A stretch of 64,000 nt of DNA from Caenorhabditis remanei (lineage: Eukaryota; Nematoda; Chromadorea; Rhabditida; Rhabditidae). Positions 43,081-53,800 of this stretch are shown in pieces. Location: assembly GCF_010183535.1 (NCBI RefSeq), contig NC_071330.1, positions 4,631,717-4,695,716 on the forward strand. The letters run 5' to 3'. The position numbers were made by a program, and so were the translations under genes. The notes beneath the pieces are model-generated. The model saw nothing but the letters and a program-made list of their open reading frames with translations, was not told the origin of the DNA and searched no databases. The first letter of the stretch is position 1. Every line of letters begins with the position of its first letter.

Positions 43081-43270
43081 TTAGTGATAATGCAAGATAC
43101 AGAAATCATTAGACCGAGTAGTCTTGGCAGGATGCAAAAACGTATGAAGACAAGTTTGTATAGAGTCTAAACTTCTGGTAAGATTGGTATAATTATTCGA
43201 ACACCTCTGCATCATATCAAATATTTTTTGGCTTTCAGGGTTGCAGTATGTTCCACTAGAAGTTTGATGA
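43081..43270 (-). CDS. Possible terminal exon of an unknown protein
   Basis: After TCTTTCAG on the minus strand an open frame reads YCNPESQKIFDMMQRC, then NNYTNLTRSLDSIQTC, and ends LHYH. The Cys spacing and the Asn-X-Thr sites suggest a secreted protein exon. No upstream exon was found, and the flanking plus strand carries TTAAAGGAGGACTGAAGT repeats at 43,297-43,338. It may be a relic. Confidence 0.25.
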
Positions 43271-43289
43271 AAGCTGAAAGAACACAAAA

Positions 43290-43990
43290 TTTTCTTAAAG
43301 GAGGACTGAAGTCATATTTTAAAGGAGGACTGAAGTATTTTTTTTTAATAAATAATTTTATCCGAGAGGACTACACTAGGGCAAAAATCGCTTGGGAAAA
43401 CTCTTCCACCTAGGCTCCTTTTGAGCCAGGAAAACGTGAATTTAGGGCGTTTAGAGCGATTTTTAGCACATGCTCCAATGATGAACGTTGTTCAGAATTT
43501 TCTGAAGTATCAGAATCTGAATCTGAAAAAAAGACTTCAGTCTTCCTTTAAAAACTGAACTAGGTATCATAATAACAACAACCACATACCAAAGACGGAG
43601 GGGATATTTTTGCTTGGGTACTCGGTACTCGCAGCTTATTTCGACCCTCCAAAGATATCAAACTGCCAACGCTTTCTTTTTTGCCTCATTAGATCATAGG
43701 CCGTTGTGAACGTCATGGTTGTTCTGTCTGGAGTCTCTCTCACATTTTCAATTTTAACTATATTTTAACAATAAACTAACCGACGCGGGCCCAATTCGCT
43801 TTAAACTCAATATATAAGCTGAAAAATAAACCAAAATGTAGACCTCGATGAGTTCCATTTCTCTTATATACTACATATTGAGTTTGACGCAATTTACGAG
43901 CCGGCCTGGTTTGCAAGTATAGTTTTCACACCCATCATCTTGTGAAATTCACAAATTTCGTAATCTCCTTTAACCTCCTCACTAACAACT
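43290..43990. other. Gene-free interval with short direct repeats
   Basis: Two copies of TTAAAGGAGGACTGAAGT at 43,297-43,338 and an inverted partial copy (CTTCAGTCTTCCTTTAAA) at 43,535-43,552 suggest MITE ends. No gene. Confidence 0.4.
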
Positions 43991-43994
43991 GCTA

Positions 43995-44290
43995 AAACTG
44001 ACATCATTCTGTTTTCCATTCCCTCTATCTAAAACAGAACACCACCCAGATGTTCAACCTATCCCACGCCCTTTATTGTAGCAAGCTCCATCCAACGACC
44101 GCAGATATTTGCCACGAATAAAAAGAATCGAACAAAAAGGGGCGGACCAAAAGAAAAAATTTCTAAATGCCATGTAGGGATGAACATCTGCACAATAGAG
44201 CAGTTATTTTACCCATTTCCTTTCATTGCAAGTGGTGAGCGCGGCTCCTAACGATCTGCGAAATGAGCCTCTTTTTGGTGAGTGTAATTG
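43995..44290 (+). promoter_or_regulatory. Promoter/first-exon module, copy B (orphan)
   Basis: Diverged duplicate of the upstream region of the gene at 46,421. It runs from an AACAGAACACCACCC-type block through GAGCAGTTATTTTACCCATT and GAGCGCGGCTCCTAACG to ATGAGCCTCTTTTTG (44,263-44,277) followed by GTGAGT. The downstream exons are missing. Confidence 0.55.
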
Positions 44291-44779
44291 GTTGCATTGA
44301 ACAGAGATTTTGAAAATAAAAAAGTGTAGATATGTGGTGAAAGGAAAAGAATTAGAAGTGACTGTGCGATGGGAATTTTCAGGTCAAAAGTTTTGAACCC
44401 AAAGAAATACAAGGGATTGAATTCAGAGCCGTGGCTAAACGTGTGGGCAGTTCCACCCAGCCCCGCAACATTGAGTAAACTGTCTACTCGCGGTGTTAAA
44501 GTATTAAATTTGTAGTAAGTGTGCTCCATCGCAATACTAGGAGACATAATGGTGAACACAGAGACACCGACATCAGATCACCGTTGTTGAGTTCCGGTAA
44601 AGAAAGCGACCTGTAACTGCTGACTGATCAGGTACCGTGCATGCGATTACTCCAAAGTACAGTGATCCTTAGAAAGCAGCTTGAAATGACATCATATCTC
44701 CTCATTCTTCCAAAACATCTCCAGTGGTAACTGCCGTAGTCTTACTGTAGCTTGCAGATGTTACTCCAATCTCCCTTCC

Positions 44780-45055
44780 TCAACAACTGCACAGAACAAA
44801 AACATTATGTTTTTCATTCCCCTATTTTGCAACAAACCACCCGCCAGATGTGTGACCTACTCGATGCCGGGCACCACGACCTGTAAACATAAATTGGGCG
44901 GTCCGAAAGAAAGAGGTTCGAGATATTATGAAAGAGTATACAGCTGCACGATAGAACAGCTATTTCCCTCATTTACCACTTTTTCCATTCATCGAGAGCA
45001 CAGAGCGCTGCGCCACGATCTGCGAAATGAATCTGTTTTTGGTGAGTGGGGTTGA
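44780..45055 (+). promoter_or_regulatory. Promoter/first-exon module, copy C (orphan)
   Basis: A second orphan copy: GATAGAACAGCTATTTCCCT, then AGAGCGCTGCGCCACGATCT, then ATGAATCTGTTTTTG (45,027-45,041) followed by GTGAGT. No downstream exon recognised. Confidence 0.55.
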
Positions 45056-45632
45056 GACGGGATCTCGAAATAGAATCTAGAGAAAAATACATAGGCTATA
45101 CATAGTTGCCAAGGCCCGGCACGGTCCGGATTTGAAATAAAGTACCAACTTTTAAAAAAGTTCTTCAATTACTCTCTACAAAAGTGTGAACATTTTTATT
45201 TCTTTTTTAGAATTTCTTCTAATTCTGAATCATAATCGAAAATTTTATTTTTTCGTGAAAAAATTCAAAAAATACTCAAAAAAATTTGAATTTCGAATTT
45301 TGGCACTCATTCTCCTTTGATAACTATTCATAGACCGAGCATTTTCATGACTCTGAAAATCGACATTATGCAGTTAGCTAGACAATAAGCGGGGGCTGTT
45401 ATTATATAAATAGATCAAGGGTATCTGTACTACAATAAAGGCTCCCCAGCTCAGCTAACATCGATTTCGGCTCAACAGAGCTCATCAAACGGATGAAATC
45501 AAAGAATAAGAGTCCGAATGTGATCCGTGTGAATTTTTTTCCAAACCGTCGCCTACTGACGATCGCGCAAGTAACATAGCGAAACAATGCAAGTGCGCTC
45601 TAACGGAACCAATGAAAAAACAAGAAAGAAGC

Positions 45633-45982
45633 ATACTTGTCAAGGGCCGGGCCGGGCTTTTTTTTCAAAACTTTCGCCCAGCCCGGCCCGGCCCATCAGG
45701 CCCGTCTTTTTGGAGGGAATTTTTTTTCCTAATTTTTTTCAAATTTTTCTCAATTTTTTTCCAAATTTGATTGAAGGTGTACTAAGATAAACTCTTATCA
45801 TGAAGAAAGTATGAAAAAACGAGTAAATTAGAAAATTTTTCCGAATAAAAATTGAAAATGAAAATTTGAAAATTTTTCTCAAAAATCCCATATCCCTGAC
45901 AAGACGGGCCTGGCGGGCCGGGCCCGTCCGGGCTTTTTACGGGCCGGGACGGGCCGGGCCGGCCCGTCATTTGACAAGTATG
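45633..45982. mobile_element. GC-rich MITE (GGGCCGGGCC type)
   Basis: ATACTTGTCAAGGGCCGGGC at the left is inverted as CGGGCCGGCCCGTCATTTGACAAGTAT-type sequence at the right. Each end carries several GGCCCGG/CCGGGCC runs around an AT-rich middle. The flanks GAAAGAAGC (45,624-45,632 and 45,983-45,991) form a 9-bp target duplication. Confidence 0.8.
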
Positions 45983-46154
45983 GAAAGAAGCTTATGAGAT
46001 GAACTACGGTTTTCAGTGTAAGCTCTCCATTCTTGTCACTTCTACAGTTAGATCATCTTTTAAAGAAATTTTTACGTGTCTCGGCTTGTTCACTTCAGCC
46101 CTCTGGGCAGAGATTACTGTAGTTTGATACTTCTTCAACCACACTTTTTCAACA

Positions 46155-46420
46155 GCTGCCTAAAACAACAACATTTTATTTTCCATTTCCCTTTTTTCAT
46201 TCGAATTAAAACACTGACAGATATGTAACCCTTAAACTCGATATGACGAAATATCTGCGCTTGGGCACCAAAATCTGTTAAGAAAAGAAGAAAGGGTGCA
46301 CACGCAGTGATGGGGTTTCTAAATGTCATCTAGGAGTGTACAGAGCAGTTATTTCACTCATTTTCCACCATTTTCATTCAATCGAAAGAAATGAGCGCGC
46401 GCTAGCATACTATCTGCATA
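46155..46420 (+). promoter_or_regulatory. Promoter module, copy A (functional copy)
   Basis: Immediately upstream of family member 3. It contains GAGCAGTTATTTCACTCATT and GAGCGCGCGCTAGCATACT just before the start codon, shared with orphan modules B and C and with D/E. Confidence 0.5.
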
Positions 46421-47116
46421 ATGGGATTCTTTTTGGTGAGGTTTTGAAGTCGTTTTGACATTTCTAGAGCCATTTTGAGTGGGAGGATGACATGCTACTT
46501 CAAGAATAGGTTTCAACCATTTCTAGATTAGGAGGCGGGGCTTAAAGTTCAAAATTTCGAGATCGAAAACACCGAGTATTACTTCATATGAACGTTCCGC
46601 CCGTACTTCTTCAACCACCATCTAGTTCTCATTTTCAAACAAATTTTCATTTCCAGATCGTTCTCATCGCAGCATTCCATATGCTTCCACTCATCTACTG
46701 CCCACTGTTCATTCTCTTCATTATTCTCGTTTGCACCATCTCTCTGGCTCTCACTGGCTTCCGTTATTCAAGACAAACACGTTGGAATGCATTCGAAACT
46801 GCATGGGTGAGTAACTACATTGTATCTAACTGTCTCCTCTTTTATTCCTGAAATTCACTAATTTCAGACCGTCAACTGTATCCTCCTTGGAGTCTTCGTC
46901 ACCATTGTGATCTATTCCTCCTACAAACGCAATGACGCCGTCCTTGCGATCTACACCGGCGCCATTTTGGTCTCGATTGGGCTCTGGATGTGTAAGTGTT
47001 CATGTGTCTCAAGATGTCTTTATAATAATAGTTTTGCAGTTCTCAACTACACTCTCAACAATTTGGACGAGGAGCAACCAGTTGGTCAAACTCACGTGGC
47101 GGAGAGCGAATTGTAA
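46421..47116 (+). CDS. Small membrane protein, family member 3
   Basis: Exons 46421-46435, 46657-46806, 46868-46991 and 47040-47116 give exactly 122 codons including the stop. The tiny first exon encodes MGFFL. Hydrophobic segments are FILFIILVCTISLALTGF, CILLGVFVTIVIYSS and AVLAIYTGAILVSIGLWM. The soluble tail ends HVAESEL. The exon 3/4 donor lies within ATGT|GTAAGT, the same position and phase as in members 1 and 2. An AATAAA near 47,458 could end the transcript. The fold suggests a three- or four-pass membrane protein; role unknown. Confidence 0.75.
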
Positions 47117-47829
47117 TATGCAGATTGGAAAATTGATATTTGATGATGTGCTTGATTCCTTCAGAATATTCTTTGTAATCTATTGCTCATTTCTTCTTTA
47201 AGAACCCCTTCCTCTGTATCTTCCCTAAGAAAACAAAACAAATCATGTTCGAATTCTCTTGTTGACAATACTGAACCTCCAGTTTTACGGCAGTATTACG
47301 GTGTTCCTCCACTTCTCAAGATTCCATAATCTTCCACCTAAATTCACTTTCCCTCCTCATCTCCCATCAAAAAACACAGCTGAGAATATTTGTCTATGTT
47401 TCCTGTTTCCACTTATTTCTGTCATTCATAATTCCTCTTTCATTCCCCCTTTTCCGTAATAAATCTGTAAATGTAAAGAACTAGAAGAAGAATTTTTGTG
47501 GCAGAATGTGAAGAACAGACAAACATAAAACTGAATTAGTGAACGCAAGGGTGGCGTGGAAATCGAAAAGAAAGAGATCATAATGTTATGTAGAAATGGT
47601 GAAGTCGAGCAAAATAGGACAAGCGATATCAGTCAATAATTTCTTAGCCCCTCTTTTCTTCATCTTCCATACTAACATACTTATTCACTATTTATCTGAA
47701 ACTGGAATTCAAAAACAAGGAAAATTAGGAAAATACGGAAAATGACACGTTTTTGACACTTTTTCAGTTATAACACTTGAACAGAACGAAAAATGAAAAA
47801 AGTAACCGTAGAAAAAGATTTCTTTAGGA
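47117..47829. other. 3' region of family member 3 up to the satellite
   Basis: Probable 3' UTR up to about 47,480, then non-coding AT-rich DNA. No further gene is seen before the satellite starts. Confidence 0.5.
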
Positions 47830-50800
47830 ACTTTAGGATTTTCAATCATAATTTTAATGATCTCTAGATTAAAAAATGTCCTGTTTTAAGGAATTTCAAT
47901 CATAATTTTATTGATTTCTAACCCGGGAGGATTCAAACCCGCGTCTACTGAAGTAATCTTCAGCCCGGATAAGTATAGACTATTACAGCGCCATGCTCGA
48001 TCAGTCTAACCGGAACCGACACAGATAAGAATGGTTGGGGAAGTTAATTTCATAAAAAGTACCCAGTTTTTAAGAATTTCAATCATAATCATATTGATCT
48101 CTAGATTAAAAAAATGTCCAGTTTTTAAGAATTTCAATCATAATTTTAATGATCTCTAGATTAAAAAAATGTCCTGTTTTAAGGAATTTCAATCATAATT
48201 TTAATGATCTCTAGATTAAAAAAATGTCCAGTTTTTAAGAATTTCAATCATAATTTTAATGATCTCTAGATTAAAAAAATGTCCAGTTTTTAAGGAATTT
48301 CAATCATAATTTTAATGATCTCTAGATTAAAAAAATGTCCAGTTTTTAAGGAATTTCAATCATAATTTTAATGATCTCTAGATTAAAAAAATGTCCTGTT
48401 TTAAGGAATTTCAATCATAATTTTATTGATTTCTAACCCGGGAGGATTCAAACCCGCGTCTACTGAAGTAATCTTCAGCCCGGATAAGTATAGACTATTA
48501 CAGCGCCATGCTCGATCAGTCTAACCGGAACCGACACAGATAAGAATGGTTGGGGAAGTTAATTTCATTAAAAAATACCCAGTTTTTAAGAATTTCAATC
48601 ATAATTTTAATGATCTCTAGATTAAAAAAATGTCCAGTTTTTAAGAATTTCAATCACAATTTTAATGATCTCTAGATTAAAAAAATGTCCAGTTTTTAAG
48701 AATTTCAATCATAATTTTAATGATCTCTAGATTAAAAAAATGTCCAGTTTTTAAGGAATTTCAATCATAATTTTAATGATCTCTAGATTAAAAAAATGTC
48801 CAGTTTTTAAGAATTTCAATCATCATTTTAATGATCTCTAGATTAAAAAAATGTCCAGTTTTTAGGCATTTCAATCATAATTTTAATGATCTCTAGATTA
48901 AAAAATGTCCAGTTTTTTAGGAATTTCAATCATAATTTTATTGATTTCTAACCCGGGAGGATTCAAACCCGCGTCTACTGAAGTAAACCTCAGCCCGGAT
49001 AAGTATAGACTATTACAGCGCCATGCTCGATCAGTCTAACCGGAACCGACACAGATAAGAATGGTTGGGGAAGTTAATTTCATTAAAAAATGTCCAGTTT
49101 TTAAGAATTTCAATCATAATCATATTGATCTCTAGATTAAAAAAATGTCCAGTTTTTAAGAATTTCAATCATAATTTTAATGATCTCTAGATTAAAAAAA
49201 TGTCCTGTTTTTAGGCATTTCAATTATAATTTTATTGATTTCTAACCCGGGAGGATTCAAACCCGCGTCTACTGAAGTAAACCTCAGCCCGGATAAGTAT
49301 AGACTATTACAGCGCCATGCTCGATCAGTCTAACCGGAACCGACACAGATAAGAATGGTTGGGGAAGTTAATTTCATTAAAAAATACCCAGTTTTTAAGA
49401 ATTTCAATCATAATCATATTGATCTCTAGATTAAAAAAATGTCCAGTTTTTAAGAATTTCAATCATAATTTTAATGATCTCTAGATTAAAAAAATGTCCT
49501 GTTTTTAGGCATTTCAATTATAATTTTATTGATTTCTAACCCGGGAGGATTCAAACCCGCGTCTACTGAAGTAAACCTCAGCCCGGATAAGTATAGACTA
49601 TTACAGCGCCATGCTCGATCAGTCTAACCGGAACCGACACAGATAAGAATGGTTGGGGAAGTTAATTTCATTAAAAAATGTCCAGTTTTTAAGAATTTCA
49701 ATCATAATCATATTGATCTCTAGATTAAAAAAATGTCCAGTTTTTAAGAATTTCAATCATAATTTTAATGATCTCTAGATTAAAAAAATGTCCTGTTTTT
49801 AGGCATTTCAATTATAATTTTATTGATTTCTAACCCGGGAGGATTCAAACCCGCGTCTACTGAAGTAAACCTCAGCCCGGATAAGTATAGACTATTACAG
49901 CGCCATGCTCGATCAGTCTAACCGGAACCGACACAGATAAGAATGGTTGGGGAAGTTAATTTCATTAAAAAAATGTCCAGTTTTTAAGAATTTCAATCAT
50001 AATTTTAATGATCTCTAGATTAAAAAAATGTCCTGTTTTTAGGCATTTCAATTATAATTTTATTGATTTCTAACCCGGGAGGATTCAAACCCGCGTCTAC
50101 TGAAGTAAACCTCAGCCCGGATAAGTATAGACTATTACAGCGCCATGCTCGATCAGTCTAACCGGAACCGACACAGATAAGAATGGTTGGGGAAGTTAAT
50201 TTCATTAAAAAATACCCAGTTTTTAAGAATTTCAATCATAATCATATTGATCTCTAGATTAAAAAAATGTCCAGTTTTTAAGAATTTCAATCATAATTTT
50301 AATGATCTCTAGATTAAAAAAATGTCCTGTTTTTAGGCATTTCAATTATAATTTTATTGATTTCTAACCCGGGAGGATTCAAACCCGCGTCTACTGAAGT
50401 AATCTTCAGCCCGGATAAGTATAAACTATTACAGCGCCATGCTCGATCAGTCTAACCGGAACCGACACAGATAAGAATGGTTGGGGAAGTTAATTTCATT
50501 AAAAAATACCCAGTTTTTAAGAATTTCAATCATAATTTTAATGATCTCTAGATTAAAAAAATGTCCAGTTTTTAAGAATTTCAATCATAATTTTAATGAT
50601 CTCTAGATTAAAAAAATGTCCTGTTTTTAGGCATTTCAATTATAATTTTATTGATTTCTAACCCGGGAGGATTCAAACCCGCGTCTACTGAAGTAAACCT
50701 CAGCCCGGATAAGTATAGACTATTACAGCGCCATGCTCGATCAGTCTAACCGGAACCGACACAGATAAGAATGGTTGGGGAAGTTAATTTCATTAAAAAA

Positions 50801-53800
50801 TACCCAGTTTTTAAGAATTTCAATCATAATCATATTGATCTCTAGATTAAAAAAATGTCCAGTTTTTAAGAATTTCAATCATAATTTTAATGATCTCTAG
50901 ATTAAAAAAATGTCCTGTTTTTAGGCATTTCAATTATAATTTTATTGATTTCTAACCCGGGAGGATTCAAACCCGCGTCTACTGAAGTAAACCTCAGCCC
51001 GGATAAGTATAGACTATTACAGCGCCATGCTCGATCAGTCTAACCGGAACCGACACAGATAAGAATGGTTGGGGAAGTTAATTTCATTAAAAAAATGTCC
51101 AGTTTTTAAGAATTTCAATCATAATCATATTGATCTCTAGATTAAAAAAATGTCCAGTTTTTAAGAATTTCAATCATAATTTTAATGATCTCTAGATTAA
51201 AAAAATGTCCTGTTTTTAGGCATTTCAATTATAATTTTATTGATTTCTAACCCGGGAGGATTCAAACCCGCGTCTACTGAAGTAAACCTCAGCCCGGATA
51301 AGTATAGACTATTACAGCGCCATGCTCGATCAGTCTAACCGGAACCGACACAGATAAGAATGGTTGGGGAAGTTAATTTCATTAAAAAATGTCCAGTTTT
51401 TAAGAATTTCAATCATAATCATATTGATCTCTAGATTAAAAAAATGTCCAGTTTTTAAGAATTTCAATCATAATTTTAATGATCTCTAGATTAAAAAAAT
51501 GTCCTGTTTTTAGGCATTTCGATTATAATTTTATTGATTTCTAACCCGGGAGGATTCAAACCCGCGTCTACTGAAGTAAACCTCAGCCCGGATAAGTATA
51601 GACTATTACAGCGCCATGCTCGATCAGTCTAACCGGAACCGACACAGATAAGAATGGTTGGGGAAGTTAATTTCATTAAAAAAATGTCCAGTTTTTAAGA
51701 ATTTCAATCATAATCATATTGATCTCTAGATTAAAAAAATGTCCAGTTTTTAAGAATTTCAATCATAATTTTAATGATCTCTAGATTAAAAAAATGTCCT
51801 GTTTTTAGGCATTTCAATTATAATTTTATTGATTTCTAACCCGGGAGGATTCAAACCCGCGTCTACTGAAGTAAACCTCAGCCCGGATAAGTATAGACTA
51901 TTACAGCGCCATGCTCGATCAGTCTAACCGGAACCGACACAGATAAGAATGGTTGGGGAAGTTAATTTCATTAAAAAATACCCAGTTTTTAAGAATTTCA
52001 ATCATAATCATATTGATCTCTAGATTAAAAAAATGTCCAGTTGTTAAGAATTTCAATCATAATTTTAATGATCTCTAGATTAAAAAAATGTCCTGTTTTT
52101 AGGCATTTCAATTATAATTTTATTGATTTCTAACCCGGGAGGATTCAAACCCGCGTCTACTGAAGTAAACCTCAGCCCGGATAAGTATAGACTATTACAG
52201 CGCCATGCTCGATCAGTCTAACCGGAACCGACACAGATAAGAATGGTTGGGGAAGTTAATTTCATTAAAAAAATGTCCAGTTTTTAAGAATTTCAATCAT
52301 AATCATATTGATCTCTAGATTAAAAAAATGTCCAGTTGTTAAGAATTTCAATCATAATTTTAATGATCTCTAGATTAAAAAAATGTCCTGTTTTTAGGCA
52401 TTTCAATTATAATTTTATTGATTTCTAACCCGGGAGGATTCAACCCCGCGTCTACTGAAGTAAACCTCAGCCCGGATAAGTATAGACTATTACAGCGCCA
52501 TGCTCGATCAGTCTAACCGGAACCGACACAGATAAGAATGGTTGGGGAAGTTAATTTCATTAAAAAAATGTCCAGTTTTTAAGAATTTCAATCATAATCA
52601 TATTGATCTCTAGATTAAAAAAATGTCCAGTTTTTAAGAATTTCAATCATAATTTTAATGATCTCTAGATTAAAAAAATGTCCTGTTTTTAGGCATTTCA
52701 ATTATAATTTTATTGATTTCTAACCCGGGAGGATTCAAACCCGCGTCTACTGAAGTAAACCTCAGCCCGGATAAGTATAGACTATTACAGCGCCATGCTC
52801 GATCAGTCTAACCGGAACCGACACAGATAAGAATGGTTGGGGAAGTTAATTTCATTAAAAAATACCCAGTTTTTAAGAATTTCAATCATAATTTTAATGA
52901 TCTCTAGATTAAAAAATGTCCTGTTTTTAGGCATTTCAATTATAATTTTATTGATTTCTAACCCGGGAGGATTCAAACCCGCGTCTACTGAAGTAAACCT
53001 CAGCCCGGATAAGTATAGACTATTACAGCGCCATGCTCGATCAGTCTAACCGGAACCGACACAGATAAGAATGGTTGGGGAAGTTAATTTCATTAAAAAA
53101 ATGTCCAGTTTTTAAGAATTTCAATCATAATCATATTGATCTCTAGATTAAAAAAATGTCCAGTTTTTAAGAATTTCAATCATAATTTTAATGATCTCTA
53201 GATTAAAAAAATGTCCTGTTTTTAGGCATTTCAATTATAATTTTATTGATTTCTAACCCGGGAGGATTCAAACCCGCGTCTACTGAAGTAAACCTCAGCC
53301 CGGATAAGTATAGACTATTACAGCGCCATGCTCGATCAGTCTAACCGGAACCGACACAGATAAGAATGGTTGGGGAAGTTAATTTCATTAAAAAATACCC
53401 AGTTTTTAAGAATTTCAATCATAATCATATTGATCTCTAGATTAAAAAAATGTCCAGTTTTTAAGAATTTCAATCATAATTTTAATGATCTCTAGATTAA
53501 AAAAATGTCCTGTTTTTAGGCATTTCAATTATAATTTTATTGATTTCTAACCCGGGAGGATTCAAACCCGCGTCTACTGAAGTAAACCTCAGCCCGGATA
53601 AGTATAGACTATTACAGCGCCATGCTCGATCAGTCTAACCGGAACCGACACAGATAAGAATGGTTGGGGAAGTTAATTTCATTAAAAAATACCCAGTTTT
53701 TAAGAATTTCAATCATAATCATATTGATCTCTAGATTAAAAAAATGTCCAGTTGTTAAGAATTTCAATCATAATTTTAATGATCTCTAGATTAAAAAAAT

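Noticed and set aside
44248..44559. 103-codon minus-strand frame
   Set aside because: Runs antisense over the orphan promoter/first-exon module B; no conserved features.
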